DNA from: JACJYC01 sp964558465
Lineage (GTDB): Bacteria > Bacteroidota > Bacteroidia > Chitinophagales > Saprospiraceae
Direction of reading: 5' to 3'
Length of the DNA stretch: 64,000 nt
Assembly (NCBI GenBank): GCA_964558465.1
Contig: CAZLEF010000008.1
Coordinates: 45,025 to 109,024, forward strand
In this document: piece by piece, positions 36,549 to 43,786 of the stretch
Layout: the number at the start of each line of letters is the position of its first letter
Numbering within the stretch: position 1 is the stretch's first letter
Notes under the pieces: generated by a model
The model's database searches: none
What the model was told of the DNA's origin: nothing
Seen by the model: the letters and a program-made list of their open reading frames with translations, nothing else
Position numbers and translations under genes: made by a program

Positions 36549-37136
36549 TTAAAACCAGTCCACAAATAATTTGACCACAAACTTGCAATCGCCGCTGCTG
36601 TAAAGAATGATTTCCCTGGGTCGATCGGTATAGTCCGACGGATTAAAAATAAAAGTGGACATTGTGGTAGGAAGTATGGGCCACAAAAAGAAAAAATCAT
36701 CCAGGTCAATCAGCGTAAATTCATAGGTCCGGTTCAATGGTAATCCGAGAGGAAGGTCGCCTTTTTCAAAAAGGGCATTCTCAAGGTCAGCATTGCAGCT
36801 ACCCAAAGGCGTTTTAACTTTGTACGCATTGTAGGTTGTCGAATGAATAAGCGTATCTGTAACAGATGAAATTTCATCACGAAAATCCTTGATGGTCATG
36901 AATAAATCAGGCCAATAATCCGGCTTCCCGTTTACAGTAACAATATCCCAATTATTTGAACCGTTTTTCTTCGGGATTTTTACCACGTCGATCATTCGGA
37001 TCGCCACAAATGACGGTTTGTGAATGGTGTCAGGCTGTGGGTCTTCCATTGGCGGGCCCTCAATATCTGGAGGGCTGCAGTCGAAAAAAAGAGTGGCTGC
37101 GACAAGCACAGCCATCAAAAAAAATAAGGTCTTCAT
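36549..37136 (-). CDS. Exported (probable lipoprotein) hypothetical protein
   Basis: 195 residues, ATG 37136. The N-terminus MKTLFFLMAVLVAATLFFDCSPPDI is a lipoprotein-like signal with Cys20 preceded by FFD, an imperfect lipobox. The mature part is beta-rich with scattered aromatic residues and two Cys (about 113 and 184), and no recognised domain. Third gene of a minus-strand operon with the two genes below (9-bp spacing to the upstream gene) and followed by a strong terminator. Envelope localisation is supported; function is not. Confidence 0.72.
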   Translation of the reverse strand: MKTLFFLMAVLVAATLFFDCSPPDIEGPPMEDPQPDTIHKPSFVAIRMIDVVKIPKKNGSNNWDIVTVNGKPDYWPDLFMTIKDFRDEISSVTDTLIHSTTYNAYKVKTPLGSCNADLENALFEKGDLPLGLPLNRTYEFTLIDLDDFFFLWPILPTTMSTFIFNPSDYTDRPREIILYSSGDCKFVVKLFVDWF

Positions 37137-37145
37137 GATATTAAA

Positions 37146-37832
37146 TTAAGATTTGATGCGAATAGTACTGAGGACTTTATTACTTGCGGCGTCCGCAATC
37201 AAAACGAAATCGTATTGTTCGAGTACGCCGGTAAAATAAGCGCCTTCAAGGTCGATGCGCTTTTCGTTATTGCCCAGTGTGGAGATAGCATCCGGGAGTT
37301 TGACCGGGGTACCGTTGTTCTTTTTGAGCAATAAAACGAGTTCTGCTTCTCCGAGACCGAAGTAACCAAAAATGCTGAAAATCAATTCTTTTGTCTTATT
37401 AGCGGCAGAGAGGTTGATCTCGGGATTGTCCACATGGCACAAGATAACCTTTTCGCCTACCGGTTTGTCGGTCACCAGTGAGGTTCCAACCTTGCCCGTC
37501 AGCTCTTCCATGATTTTCTCGATTTCGTACACAATGAAATGGGCAATAAATTCGGAGGTACAGGTGGTAACGTTCATGATTTTTCTTTGCGCCTCGGTCA
37601 TGATTTCATCCAGACGGTCGACAACCCAGTGGATTTCATCCCGGATTTGGTCGCGGGTTTCTGCTACCAGGTATTGCCATTCTTCAGACTGATTCACCAG
37701 ATCTACACGTAATCTGTCCAGCGCATCACTGACAGTACGGGCCGATTCCAGCCCGATTCTTTCGCAGGATGACTGCACGGTGGTTGCCATCAGGATGAGA
37801 AATGCCAGGTTAAGGCTTATCACTTTTTTCAT
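37146..37832 (-). CDS. Exported helical hypothetical protein
   Basis: 228 residues, ATG 37832. The signal peptide MKKVISLNLAFLILMATTVQSSCE could also be a lipoprotein signal at Cys23. Residues about 30-115 are strongly helical and charged (DRLRVDLVNQSEEWQYLVAETRDQIRDEIHWVVDRLDEIM), probably a coiled coil. The C-terminal half looks beta-rich (KVILCHVDNPEINLSA, then KRIDLEGAYFTGVLEQYDFVLIAD). No family recognised. Middle gene of the operon, 38 bp after the beta-barrel gene. Confidence 0.7.
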   Translation of the reverse strand: MKKVISLNLAFLILMATTVQSSCERIGLESARTVSDALDRLRVDLVNQSEEWQYLVAETRDQIRDEIHWVVDRLDEIMTEAQRKIMNVTTCTSEFIAHFIVYEIEKIMEELTGKVGTSLVTDKPVGEKVILCHVDNPEINLSAANKTKELIFSIFGYFGLGEAELVLLLKKNNGTPVKLPDAISTLGNNEKRIDLEGAYFTGVLEQYDFVLIADAASNKVLSTIRIKS

Positions 37833-37870
37833 ACAAAATGTGATTAAATTGTTAAAGAATAAAATTGATT

Positions 37871-38617
37871 CTAAAGTGAAAGGCGGGGCCCCAATTTGAC
37901 TTTGAGGCGGATGCTGAAATAGGTTTTGAATTTGTGTTGTAGCGTTAAATCCCGGTCAACACCAGAAATGCCTTCCAGGACCTTCCATCCTGAAGAATGT
38001 CGCCGGGTTGCAGGTACAGGATTTTCGATGATTGGCATGGTGCTTTGTTTTATACGGTACCCCGGTCCTAAAAAGGCTTCCATGCTGAATCTTGGAGAAG
38101 GGGAATACCGGGCTCCAATGCCACCATAAAAATCCCCGATGTAGTTGACAAAGCGTGCCCTTGAATAGATGATTTGCTCCTCGGAATTCGGCTGATAAAC
38201 CCAAGTATCCGTGGATTGGTACGTTTCAAGGGTAAAAGCGCCGCTAATTTCATAAAAGAAGGCCCACTGTTCTTGGTAGTATTGTTGTCGTTTAACAAGG
38301 AGGGAATGCAGGTCGTTTTTAAATGCAACCCTGCCGCCGAAATACCGGTTTTGTTCACGTCCGAACGAAAGGCCGATCAGGTTGTCCACCACACCTTTGA
38401 GTGAGAAGAAAGAACCTTTCACGCCAAGTACGAATGATCCTGAATTTCGTTTGCTGAACGCACCCTCAATGCCCGCTTCAATTCCACCCGTTGAATTTGA
38501 CATGGTGGGGTTCAAGAAGATCGATCTGACCCTTAGCTGGCTGTAAGCGCTGGTGCAGCAAACTAGCACAAGGAAGACCAATAGTGCTTCCGTGAAATAC
38601 AAAGGATTTGCTTTCAT
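37871..38617 (-). CDS. Probable outer-membrane beta-barrel protein
   Basis: 248 residues, ATG 38617. A signal peptide ends at CTSAYSQ. The mature protein alternates short polar turns with amphipathic strands (GGIEAGIEGAFSKRNSGSFVLGVKGSFFSL, YIGDFYGGIGARYSPSPRFSMEAFLGPGYRI) and finishes with SIRLKVKLGPRLSL. This is the look of an 8-10-strand outer-membrane barrel. First gene of the three-gene operon; the 300-bp region upstream separates it from the LuxR/PAS regulator. Partners and cargo are unknown. Confidence 0.75.
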   Translation of the reverse strand: MKANPLYFTEALLVFLVLVCCTSAYSQLRVRSIFLNPTMSNSTGGIEAGIEGAFSKRNSGSFVLGVKGSFFSLKGVVDNLIGLSFGREQNRYFGGRVAFKNDLHSLLVKRQQYYQEQWAFFYEISGAFTLETYQSTDTWVYQPNSEEQIIYSRARFVNYIGDFYGGIGARYSPSPRFSMEAFLGPGYRIKQSTMPIIENPVPATRRHSSGWKVLEGISGVDRDLTLQHKFKTYFSIRLKVKLGPRLSL

Positions 38618-38917
38618 AGCTGTATGGTTTTTGTTAAAGAATTATTTTCAAAGAATTTTCCGGGTCAAGTCTCCTGTTTTGTTTGTTTCCTGGACATTGG
38701 AGAATTGAAGACTCGAACAAAATGTTACCGGCAAGGCAAATACCCTGTTCAGTGAAACCCGGGATTGATTGTACTTGAAAAAAATTAAAATTGGTTCTGA
38801 ATTGAATTTATTTTTGATCAAATGCGGAACAGGCCGCTGGTTGAAATATTTGGTAAGCCGGATGAATTGTGGTTTTAGGCGAGGTTATTTTTTATACAAA
38901 ATTAAATCGGACGGAAA
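38618..38917. other. Intergenic region with no gene seen
   Basis: An AT-rich 300-bp spacer between the envelope operon and the LuxR/PAS gene, both minus strand. It presumably holds the operon promoter, but I find no exact TAnnTTTG element at an acceptable distance. No repeats of the families found elsewhere. Confidence 0.5.
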
Positions 38918-39769
38918 CTACGCGCAAGTGGGGATTTCCCTACCCTGCAAAAAACGTACAGGTATAGGCAACAAACCATAGGCTTTTGCAAACCGGATAA
39001 GTTCATCTTTATCATTAATCCGTGCATGGGATATTCCTTTCTGCTGTAAAAATGTTGTTGATTTTTTTAGCAAGTCTGAGACATGTTTTTCTACTGTTTT
39101 TTGTGAAATATGGAGTTTTTCGGCAATTTCCTTATCATACAAACCTTCACTTTTTGCTGCCAATACCTGGAGTTGTTTTGGTGTAAATTGGATATGCTTT
39201 AACAATTTAAGATTTTCTTCATAAAACAAGGAAAAAATCTCATTTTGTTTTGTTGCCGAGATAAAAGTCGGACGTACAACGCCGTCGAAACTGTAATCGG
39301 GCAGGATTTCCCAGATATCAAGCTGTTGAGTTGGTTTTTTTGTTTTTGGTTCAAGTCTGTATATATAACATGAGCGACGGACAGACAAAATGTGTTCTTT
39401 TCTGTGGAAAATCCGGAAATTACAGCAGTAACAGTCTTTAAGCGCCTCGAAGGTAAAATTTTGGTTCGTGATGAGGCGGTAAGCGCATTGGTTGTAGCGC
39501 ATAACCGCTTCTTTGTCCTCGGGATGCACAATATCCGAATACAGTTTTTCAATGGTGAACTCAGCAGGGGTGTAACCCGTAAGAGCTTCAAGAAAAAGAT
39601 GTTCGGTGAACCGATACGCACTAAAATCAAAAACTGTGATGAAGGCCCTCCCAAGGAGGTTTTGAGCGAGTTCCTCCGTCGAAGACATATTGGGAGGTAG
39701 CCTGAAGTTGTTGCCATCGCAGCTTCTGATGAGGGATTGGCGTTCAATACGCATTTGTTCATGTGTCAT
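38918..39769 (-). CDS. LuxR-type HTH regulator with N-terminal PAS-like sensor
   Basis: 283 residues, ATG 39769. Residues about 40-140 resemble a PAS fold (ALTGYTPAEFTIEKLYSDIVHPEDKEAVMRYNQ, then RIFHRKEHILSVRRSCYIYR). The C-terminus carries a GerE/LuxR helix-turn-helix at about 193-245: FTPKQLQVLAAKSEGLYDKEIAEKLHISQKTVEKHVSDLLKK. This PAS-LuxR layout is common in Bacteroidota. It is divergent from the histidine kinase gene and directly upstream of the envelope operon, a plausible target. Confidence 0.85.
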   Translation of the reverse strand: MTHEQMRIERQSLIRSCDGNNFRLPPNMSSTEELAQNLLGRAFITVFDFSAYRFTEHLFLEALTGYTPAEFTIEKLYSDIVHPEDKEAVMRYNQCAYRLITNQNFTFEALKDCYCCNFRIFHRKEHILSVRRSCYIYRLEPKTKKPTQQLDIWEILPDYSFDGVVRPTFISATKQNEIFSLFYEENLKLLKHIQFTPKQLQVLAAKSEGLYDKEIAEKLHISQKTVEKHVSDLLKKSTTFLQQKGISHARINDKDELIRFAKAYGLLPIPVRFLQGREIPTCA

Positions 39770-39933
39770 ATTTCAAGCTTTTTGACAAAAATGCCGGATT
39801 GGCAGATTCAAGTCCAGTGAGATGCAATGTTGAATTCTGATTTGCAAGAATTCAGGCCAGAATTCCAGATTATACCATTTTCATTCGTTATTCAGGCGGG
39901 GTCGTCTGAATACATCTTTCAGGTATTACAACC

Positions 39934-39941
39934 TAACTTTG
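39934..39941 (+). promoter_or_regulatory. -7 element upstream of the histidine kinase gene
   Basis: TAACTTTG, an exact TAnnTTTG, 20 nt before ATG 39962. No good -33 TTTG at 19-21 nt. It supports the internal ATG over the TTG/ATG starts further upstream. Confidence 0.4.
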
Positions 39942-39961
39942 TTCTTCTCAACTTATTTGAT

Positions 39962-41605
39962 ATGGATAGATTTAGCTTCCTTACGAACAAGTACACTGCC
40001 CAGACGGCTCTATTGCTTTCAATCTGTTTTATGGGGTGGCACTTGTATGATTTATGGCAGTTTCTCGACACTTCTGCAATCGATTGGGAATCAAGCCAGG
40101 CCATTCTTCAACAGGAAGTGCAAAAGGCGATGAGGTTGCCCGTGAGGGAGGTGCGCCGGGTGTTGAGTTCCTTTGCAGCGGGCGTTTTTATCACGCTAGG
40201 TTGGTATTTAAATAAAAGGAACCAGGAAAAAGATTATTCTTTATACTTGTTGGCGCTGGCCATGCTGTCGTGGGGAATTCCTAATCTCTGGAATCAAAAC
40301 CTCCAAACTTCTGTACTTTACTCTTTAATATATTCAACCCTGAATAATTTATTTTTTTTTCTGGCCTTTTGTTTCATGGAGAATTGCAGGCCAAATTACA
40401 ATTGGAAAATAATGCGGGCGCTAAAAATAAAAAACGATGACGAATACCTGAATAAAGTAATATATTTTTCCGGCCTGGTTTTGTTTTTTCTGATAACAGT
40501 TTGGGGCGTTAGTAGACTGAAGGAAGAATTAATTGTCATCCCTTTATTCTTTGATGTACTGCTTTCCTCAACCGCATTTATCTGGATATTCTGCATTTTT
40601 TGGAAATCTTTCGAAAAACGACTGGATAAAAAAGCCAGGCTGAGCATGCTGTTTTATACAACAACCGTTGTATTGGCAGCTATCGTGGCTCAATTCATCA
40701 ATGCTTATCTTTCCTGTTTTGATTTCAATGGTACAAGTCCGCCCAATGGACAACAATGGGAGAAGGTAGCCGTCATGTTTAATACCTATTATAATATAAA
40801 TTTTATTTTCCTGATCGGAAGCCTGGCATTTACCTTTTCACTTGAAAGATATATAAGTTCCAGAGAAAAAGCGCACACCATCGAGCAACGACGGATTAAA
40901 GAACAAATTGCCTGGAAGGAAAAACTGGAGGAACAAACAAATGAAGCCTTGAAACAGGCTGAAACCCTCAGACAGGATATGTTGCATGTGATTAGAAATT
41001 CTCTGCTCTATTTGAAATCAGACTTTGGCAACCTATTCGAAAGCAGCGCAAATTCCAATCAGATATCCTCACTCATTTACAAGGAAAATGAAGTCAGGGT
41101 AGGTATTATTCACATGCTTTTTTGCAAGATGCATGTGGATAACCTCGATGAAGGCATACCCCTTAATACCTACCTGACTGAAGTTTTGGAAATGATCAAA
41201 GACTCCTTTCACTGGGAATATTGTTCATTCCCGACCTCCCTTCCCGATCTGGGTTATGCCCGGGGCACCTCAGCGCAAAAAATTGCCAAAATACTGGTCG
41301 AAATTTGTATTAATGCTTTTAAACATGGAAAAAGGTATGCAGTAGTGGAAATTAAAAAAACAGTAAAAGGAAAAGATAAACAACTGGAAATCACCATCAG
41401 CGACAACGGGCCGGGTTACAATCCGGATACAAACGTTACTCAAAAACAATCTCTTGGAATGAAGTTCATCAAGGAGTATCTCGATGATTTGAAGGCTGAA
41501 CCCCTTTCCTGGACCGTTAGTAGCCGTTCTAAAGGAACCACTTTTGTAATCTCCATTCCGTTAACTTCAAAAATACTGTTAAATCATGAAAATATTACTG
41601 CTTGA
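39962..41605 (+). CDS. Membrane sensor histidine kinase
   Basis: The frame is open from ATG 39827, but a -7 element lies inside that extension, so I use ATG 39962; 547 residues. Several TM helices span about 15-290 (TAQTALLLSICFMGWHLYDL, VIYFSGLVLFFLITVWGV, FINFIFLIGSLAFTFS-like). A coiled coil follows (EKAHTIEQRRIKEQIAWKEKLEEQ). The H-box has His342 in DMLHVIRNSLLYL. The HATPase domain has N-box EICINAFKHG and G-boxes SDNGPGYNP and SKGTTFVISIP. It overlaps the LytTR response regulator by 20 bp, its cognate partner. The stimulus is unknown. Confidence 0.88.
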   Translation: MDRFSFLTNKYTAQTALLLSICFMGWHLYDLWQFLDTSAIDWESSQAILQQEVQKAMRLPVREVRRVLSSFAAGVFITLGWYLNKRNQEKDYSLYLLALAMLSWGIPNLWNQNLQTSVLYSLIYSTLNNLFFFLAFCFMENCRPNYNWKIMRALKIKNDDEYLNKVIYFSGLVLFFLITVWGVSRLKEELIVIPLFFDVLLSSTAFIWIFCIFWKSFEKRLDKKARLSMLFYTTTVVLAAIVAQFINAYLSCFDFNGTSPPNGQQWEKVAVMFNTYYNINFIFLIGSLAFTFSLERYISSREKAHTIEQRRIKEQIAWKEKLEEQTNEALKQAETLRQDMLHVIRNSLLYLKSDFGNLFESSANSNQISSLIYKENEVRVGIIHMLFCKMHVDNLDEGIPLNTYLTEVLEMIKDSFHWEYCSFPTSLPDLGYARGTSAQKIAKILVEICINAFKHGKRYAVVEIKKTVKGKDKQLEITISDNGPGYNPDTNVTQKQSLGMKFIKEYLDDLKAEPLSWTVSSRSKGTTFVISIPLTSKILLNHENITA

Positions 41606-42362
41606 CGACGACAAAATTTTAGGTCAGATCCCTTTTAAAACTTTAACCAAAATGGGTTATGAAGTGGTATTTGTACACAACTCAATGGATGCCATAACAG
41701 CGCTGGAAGCCGAAATTCCGCCAGATATTTGCTTTTTTGATATAAAATTAGAAACAGAAGAAAAAACCGGTATTGATGTTGCCATGATCGCCTTGCGAAA
41801 ATCCATCCAGGTTATTTTATTTACCTCTTATGCCAAGGACAGCATCTTTGCGAAACAGGCCTTTGACGCCGGCATTCCTACCCGTTTTTTCATTGACCGG
41901 AACCAGATGGAGAACGAGGTTTATCTTGATAAAATCATTGAAGATGCGGTATTGACCTATAAATTACCCGTTTCCCAATTTGAATATCTGAACTATGCCA
42001 GCCGAAAAATCGGCATTCGTCCTTATAGGGCCGGCGTCGAGCAATACAGGTTTATAGGTAAGGACGACATCGTATTTATAGAAAGCGATCCGGCCGGAAC
42101 CGGGCGGACCCTAATCCATACTCCCGAAGGAGAAGGAAACGAAATCCATGTGGGATGCGCTGTAGGGCTCGTCGCCGGACAAATAAGGCGCGTATTCTGC
42201 AACATTATCAGAATAGACCAGTCATTTTGCGTTAACCTTGAAAAGATTACTCTCCTGGAAGGAAATACCCTTCATTTTACGAATGGAGAACATATAAATT
42301 TAAGCAAGACTGGTAAGCAAACTCTTCAAAAGAACAATTTAATTATTAATTGCCAGCACTGA
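41586..42362 (+). CDS. LytTR-family response regulator
   Basis: 258 residues, ATG 41586. The receiver domain spans 1-125 with acidic pocket Asp7-Asp9, phospho-acceptor Asp52 in ICFFDIKLE, Thr/Ser in VILFTSYAKDS and a later Arg/Lys region. The C-terminal LytTR-type DNA-binding domain (about 150-255) has YRFIGKDDIVFIESD, CNIIRIDQSFCVNLEKITLLEGN and TNGEHINLSKTGK. Translationally coupled to the kinase. Likely targets are the neighbouring accessory genes. A GTCAGGG-family palindrome follows the stop by 6 bp. Confidence 0.92.
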   Translation: MKILLLDDDKILGQIPFKTLTKMGYEVVFVHNSMDAITALEAEIPPDICFFDIKLETEEKTGIDVAMIALRKSIQVILFTSYAKDSIFAKQAFDAGIPTRFFIDRNQMENEVYLDKIIEDAVLTYKLPVSQFEYLNYASRKIGIRPYRAGVEQYRFIGKDDIVFIESDPAGTGRTLIHTPEGEGNEIHVGCAVGLVAGQIRRVFCNIIRIDQSFCVNLEKITLLEGNTLHFTNGEHINLSKTGKQTLQKNNLIINCQH

Positions 42363-42368
42363 TTTAAA

Positions 42369-42399
42369 GTCAGGGTCCAGCCCCAAGTTGGTCCCTGAC
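42369..42399. repeat. Palindrome family C (GTCAGGG...CCCTGAC), copy 1
   Basis: GTCAGGGTCC-AGCCCCAAGTT-GGTCCCTGAC, 6 bp after the response-regulator stop. Other copies at 43625, 47471 and 49773, with partial ones near 29843, 50830 and 52923. Confidence 0.75.
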
Positions 42400-42447
42400 G
42401 CCACCCTTCCCGCATTGCCGTCTAAAACGCCCCGCTTTGGACGCAGC

Positions 42448-42480
42448 AGTTGTCAGACACTTTGGAAGTGTCTGACAACT
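42448..42480. repeat. Palindrome family B, copy 3
   Basis: A perfect 15-bp stem: AGTTGTCAGACACTT, loop TGG, AAGTGTCTGACAACT. Confidence 0.8.
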
Positions 42481-42510
42481 GGCATTCACCGCCGCCGCCA
42501 AATCTTCCGC

Positions 42511-42735
42511 TACCCGCTTGGTGAATATTGCGGTGCGCTGCACCTGGAAGGCCTTTTATTCGTCATTCCGTTACAGATATAACGGTGCGCTGCACCTGGA
42601 AAGACCCGCCGCTCCAACCCTAACCCAAACGCCGCTATTGGAAGCTTGCAGCTTCAAATCCCTATAAAAAGCGAGAAGAGATGCAAGAGACTTTGTCCCG
42701 GCAGGTTTATTTCCGCTCACCCGGGGGAGATGTGA
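42511..42735. repeat. Composite repeat: GGTGCGCTGCACC block plus family A, copy 3
   Basis: It repeats the order seen at 27652-27785 and adds a second GGTGCGCTGCACCTGGAA unit. The family A part continues with GCAAGAGACTTTGTCCCGGC and TTTCCGCTCACCCGGGGG, shared nearly base for base with 47355-47457. Confidence 0.75.
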
Positions 42736-42836
42736 TAAATTTCCATCCCGGCTTCAATCCCTCACCTAAGGCTGCATACCTGAAAATTGCGACTCAGGAT
42801 GGCAGCTCTTTTTTATAAATTGAACAAATTATAGAT

Positions 42837-43319
42837 TTATTTGACGTTCAAATCTTTTTTAGCAATGGTTCTTATTGCCGCAAGGGTATTGGAGATCACC
42901 TGGCTTTGCTGGCTAAATCTTTCCCAGGGGTAACCTTCCGTTTCGGTATAATTCAATTCATTCAGTTTATGTATTAATGCCATAAGTACCTGGTTAGCAG
43001 CTTTTGAGACGATAAAAGACCCCATGTCCATTGATCTTTGAAGGTCTGCGATACTCTGTTGCCATCCTCGAAAGAGGTCGGCTTTTTTTTCTTCGGATAT
43101 CATTTCCGAACTTGTATCATTGGCAAACATCCCGTCGCAATAAGCCTTCATGCGGTGCAAAGCCTCCATGATCCGGGTATAGGTATCTGCCTTTCGCTCC
43201 CACCATTTTTCATTGGCAAAGCGGCGTAAGGAAAGCCTGACGGTTATGATAGCAGTCGTAACGGCCACAATCAGGCTGGAGAAAATCTCATTTAAAAAAC
43301 TGTCAACGGGTGGTGGCAT
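42837..43319 (-). CDS. Small membrane-anchored hypothetical protein
   Basis: 160 residues, ATG 43319. One TM helix near the N-terminus (FLNEIFSSLIVAVTTAIITVRLSL) is followed by a basic stop-transfer region, then about 115 helical residues (ERKADTYTRIMEALHRMKAYCDGMF, then RGWQQSIADLQRSMDMG). The expected topology is N-out with a cytoplasmic helical domain. It overlaps a 36-codon frame upstream by 17 bp (43303-43319). No family is recognised. It sits between repeat clusters, like the other cassettes here. Confidence 0.7.
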   Translation of the reverse strand: MPPPVDSFLNEIFSSLIVAVTTAIITVRLSLRRFANEKWWERKADTYTRIMEALHRMKAYCDGMFANDTSSEMISEEKKADLFRGWQQSIADLQRSMDMGSFIVSKAANQVLMALIHKLNELNYTETEGYPWERFSQQSQVISNTLAAIRTIAKKDLNVK

Positions 43320-43413
43320 TTTTTATTAGTTTGATCATTTTTTCTGCTTCCTCGATCATCCGCGTTATCTCGAAAAATAGTTCTTTACCGTTTTTATTGA
43401 CTTCGTTGGGCAT
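43303..43413 (-). CDS. Possible 36-residue leader/partner of the membrane protein
   Basis: ATG 43413 to TGA 43303: MPNEVNKNGKELFFEITRM..., a charged amphipathic helix. The stop lies inside the next gene, which suggests translational coupling. A TAACTTTG -7 element is present on the minus strand (43465-43458), 44 nt before the ATG. It could be a small antitoxin-like or regulatory peptide, or just a leader. Short, so uncertain. Confidence 0.45.
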   Translation of the reverse strand: MPNEVNKNGKELFFEITRMIEEAEKMIKLIKNATTR

Positions 43414-43624
43414 GATCTATCAACTTTAAACCAATGGCCGCCTGGTGGCGAACCACACAAAGTTAGGATTTTTTTGATCTGGCACTGAAGCATTATCTGG
43501 TCATCAACCGCATTATCGGTCCGGCTAAAGCCCGGGTAATCCGCATATTAGCCAAATGAGCCATCCGATTGTTCATGCAAACCCGATTGGGTGTGCCTGG
43601 GCTTTCTCATTCCCTAACTCAAAA

Positions 43625-43655
43625 GTCAGAGCCCAACCCCAAGTTGGACCCTGAC
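43625..43655. repeat. Palindrome family C, copy 2
   Basis: GTCAGAGCCCAACCCCAAGTTGGACCCTGAC-type hairpin, followed by the conserved tail GCCACGCTACCCGCATTCCC. Confidence 0.75.
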
Positions 43656-43750
43656 GCCACGCTACCCGCATTCCCGCTGCCGCCCGGGTGATTGCCAAAT
43701 GGATAGAAATCTGCCGCAAAAAAGCAAGTTCACCCTTAATAATTTTTCAA

Positions 43751-43758
43751 TATATTTG
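43751..43758 (+). promoter_or_regulatory. -7 element of the TPR membrane protein gene
   Basis: TATATTTG (TAnnTTTG), 28 nt before ATG 43787. It lies inside the longer frame starting at 43688 and so argues against that start. Confidence 0.45.
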
Positions 43759-43786
43759 CTTGTGCCATTCAAATATTGAATTCACT

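Larger units (their letters stand above)
42363..42836. other. 474-bp repeat cluster without a gene
   Basis: In order it holds a GTCAGGG-family hairpin (42369-42399), a palindrome-B hairpin (42448-42480), the ACCCGCTTGGTGAATATTGC / GGTGCGCTGCACC block (42511-42598, the palindrome twice) and a family A repeat (42634-42735). No coding frame is convincing. Confidence 0.75.
43414..43786. other. Intergenic region with palindrome C copy and TPR-gene promoter
   Basis: Divergent spacer. It contains the minus-strand -7 at 43458-43465, a GTCAGAG...CCCTGAC hairpin at 43625-43655 followed by GCCACGCTACCCGCATTCCC (shared with the other family C copies), and the plus-strand -7 at 43751. No gene seen. Confidence 0.6.

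Noticed and set aside
36275..36574. 99-codon plus-strand frame
   Set aside because: Runs through the terminator hairpin and into the opposite-strand lipoprotein gene; no conserved features.
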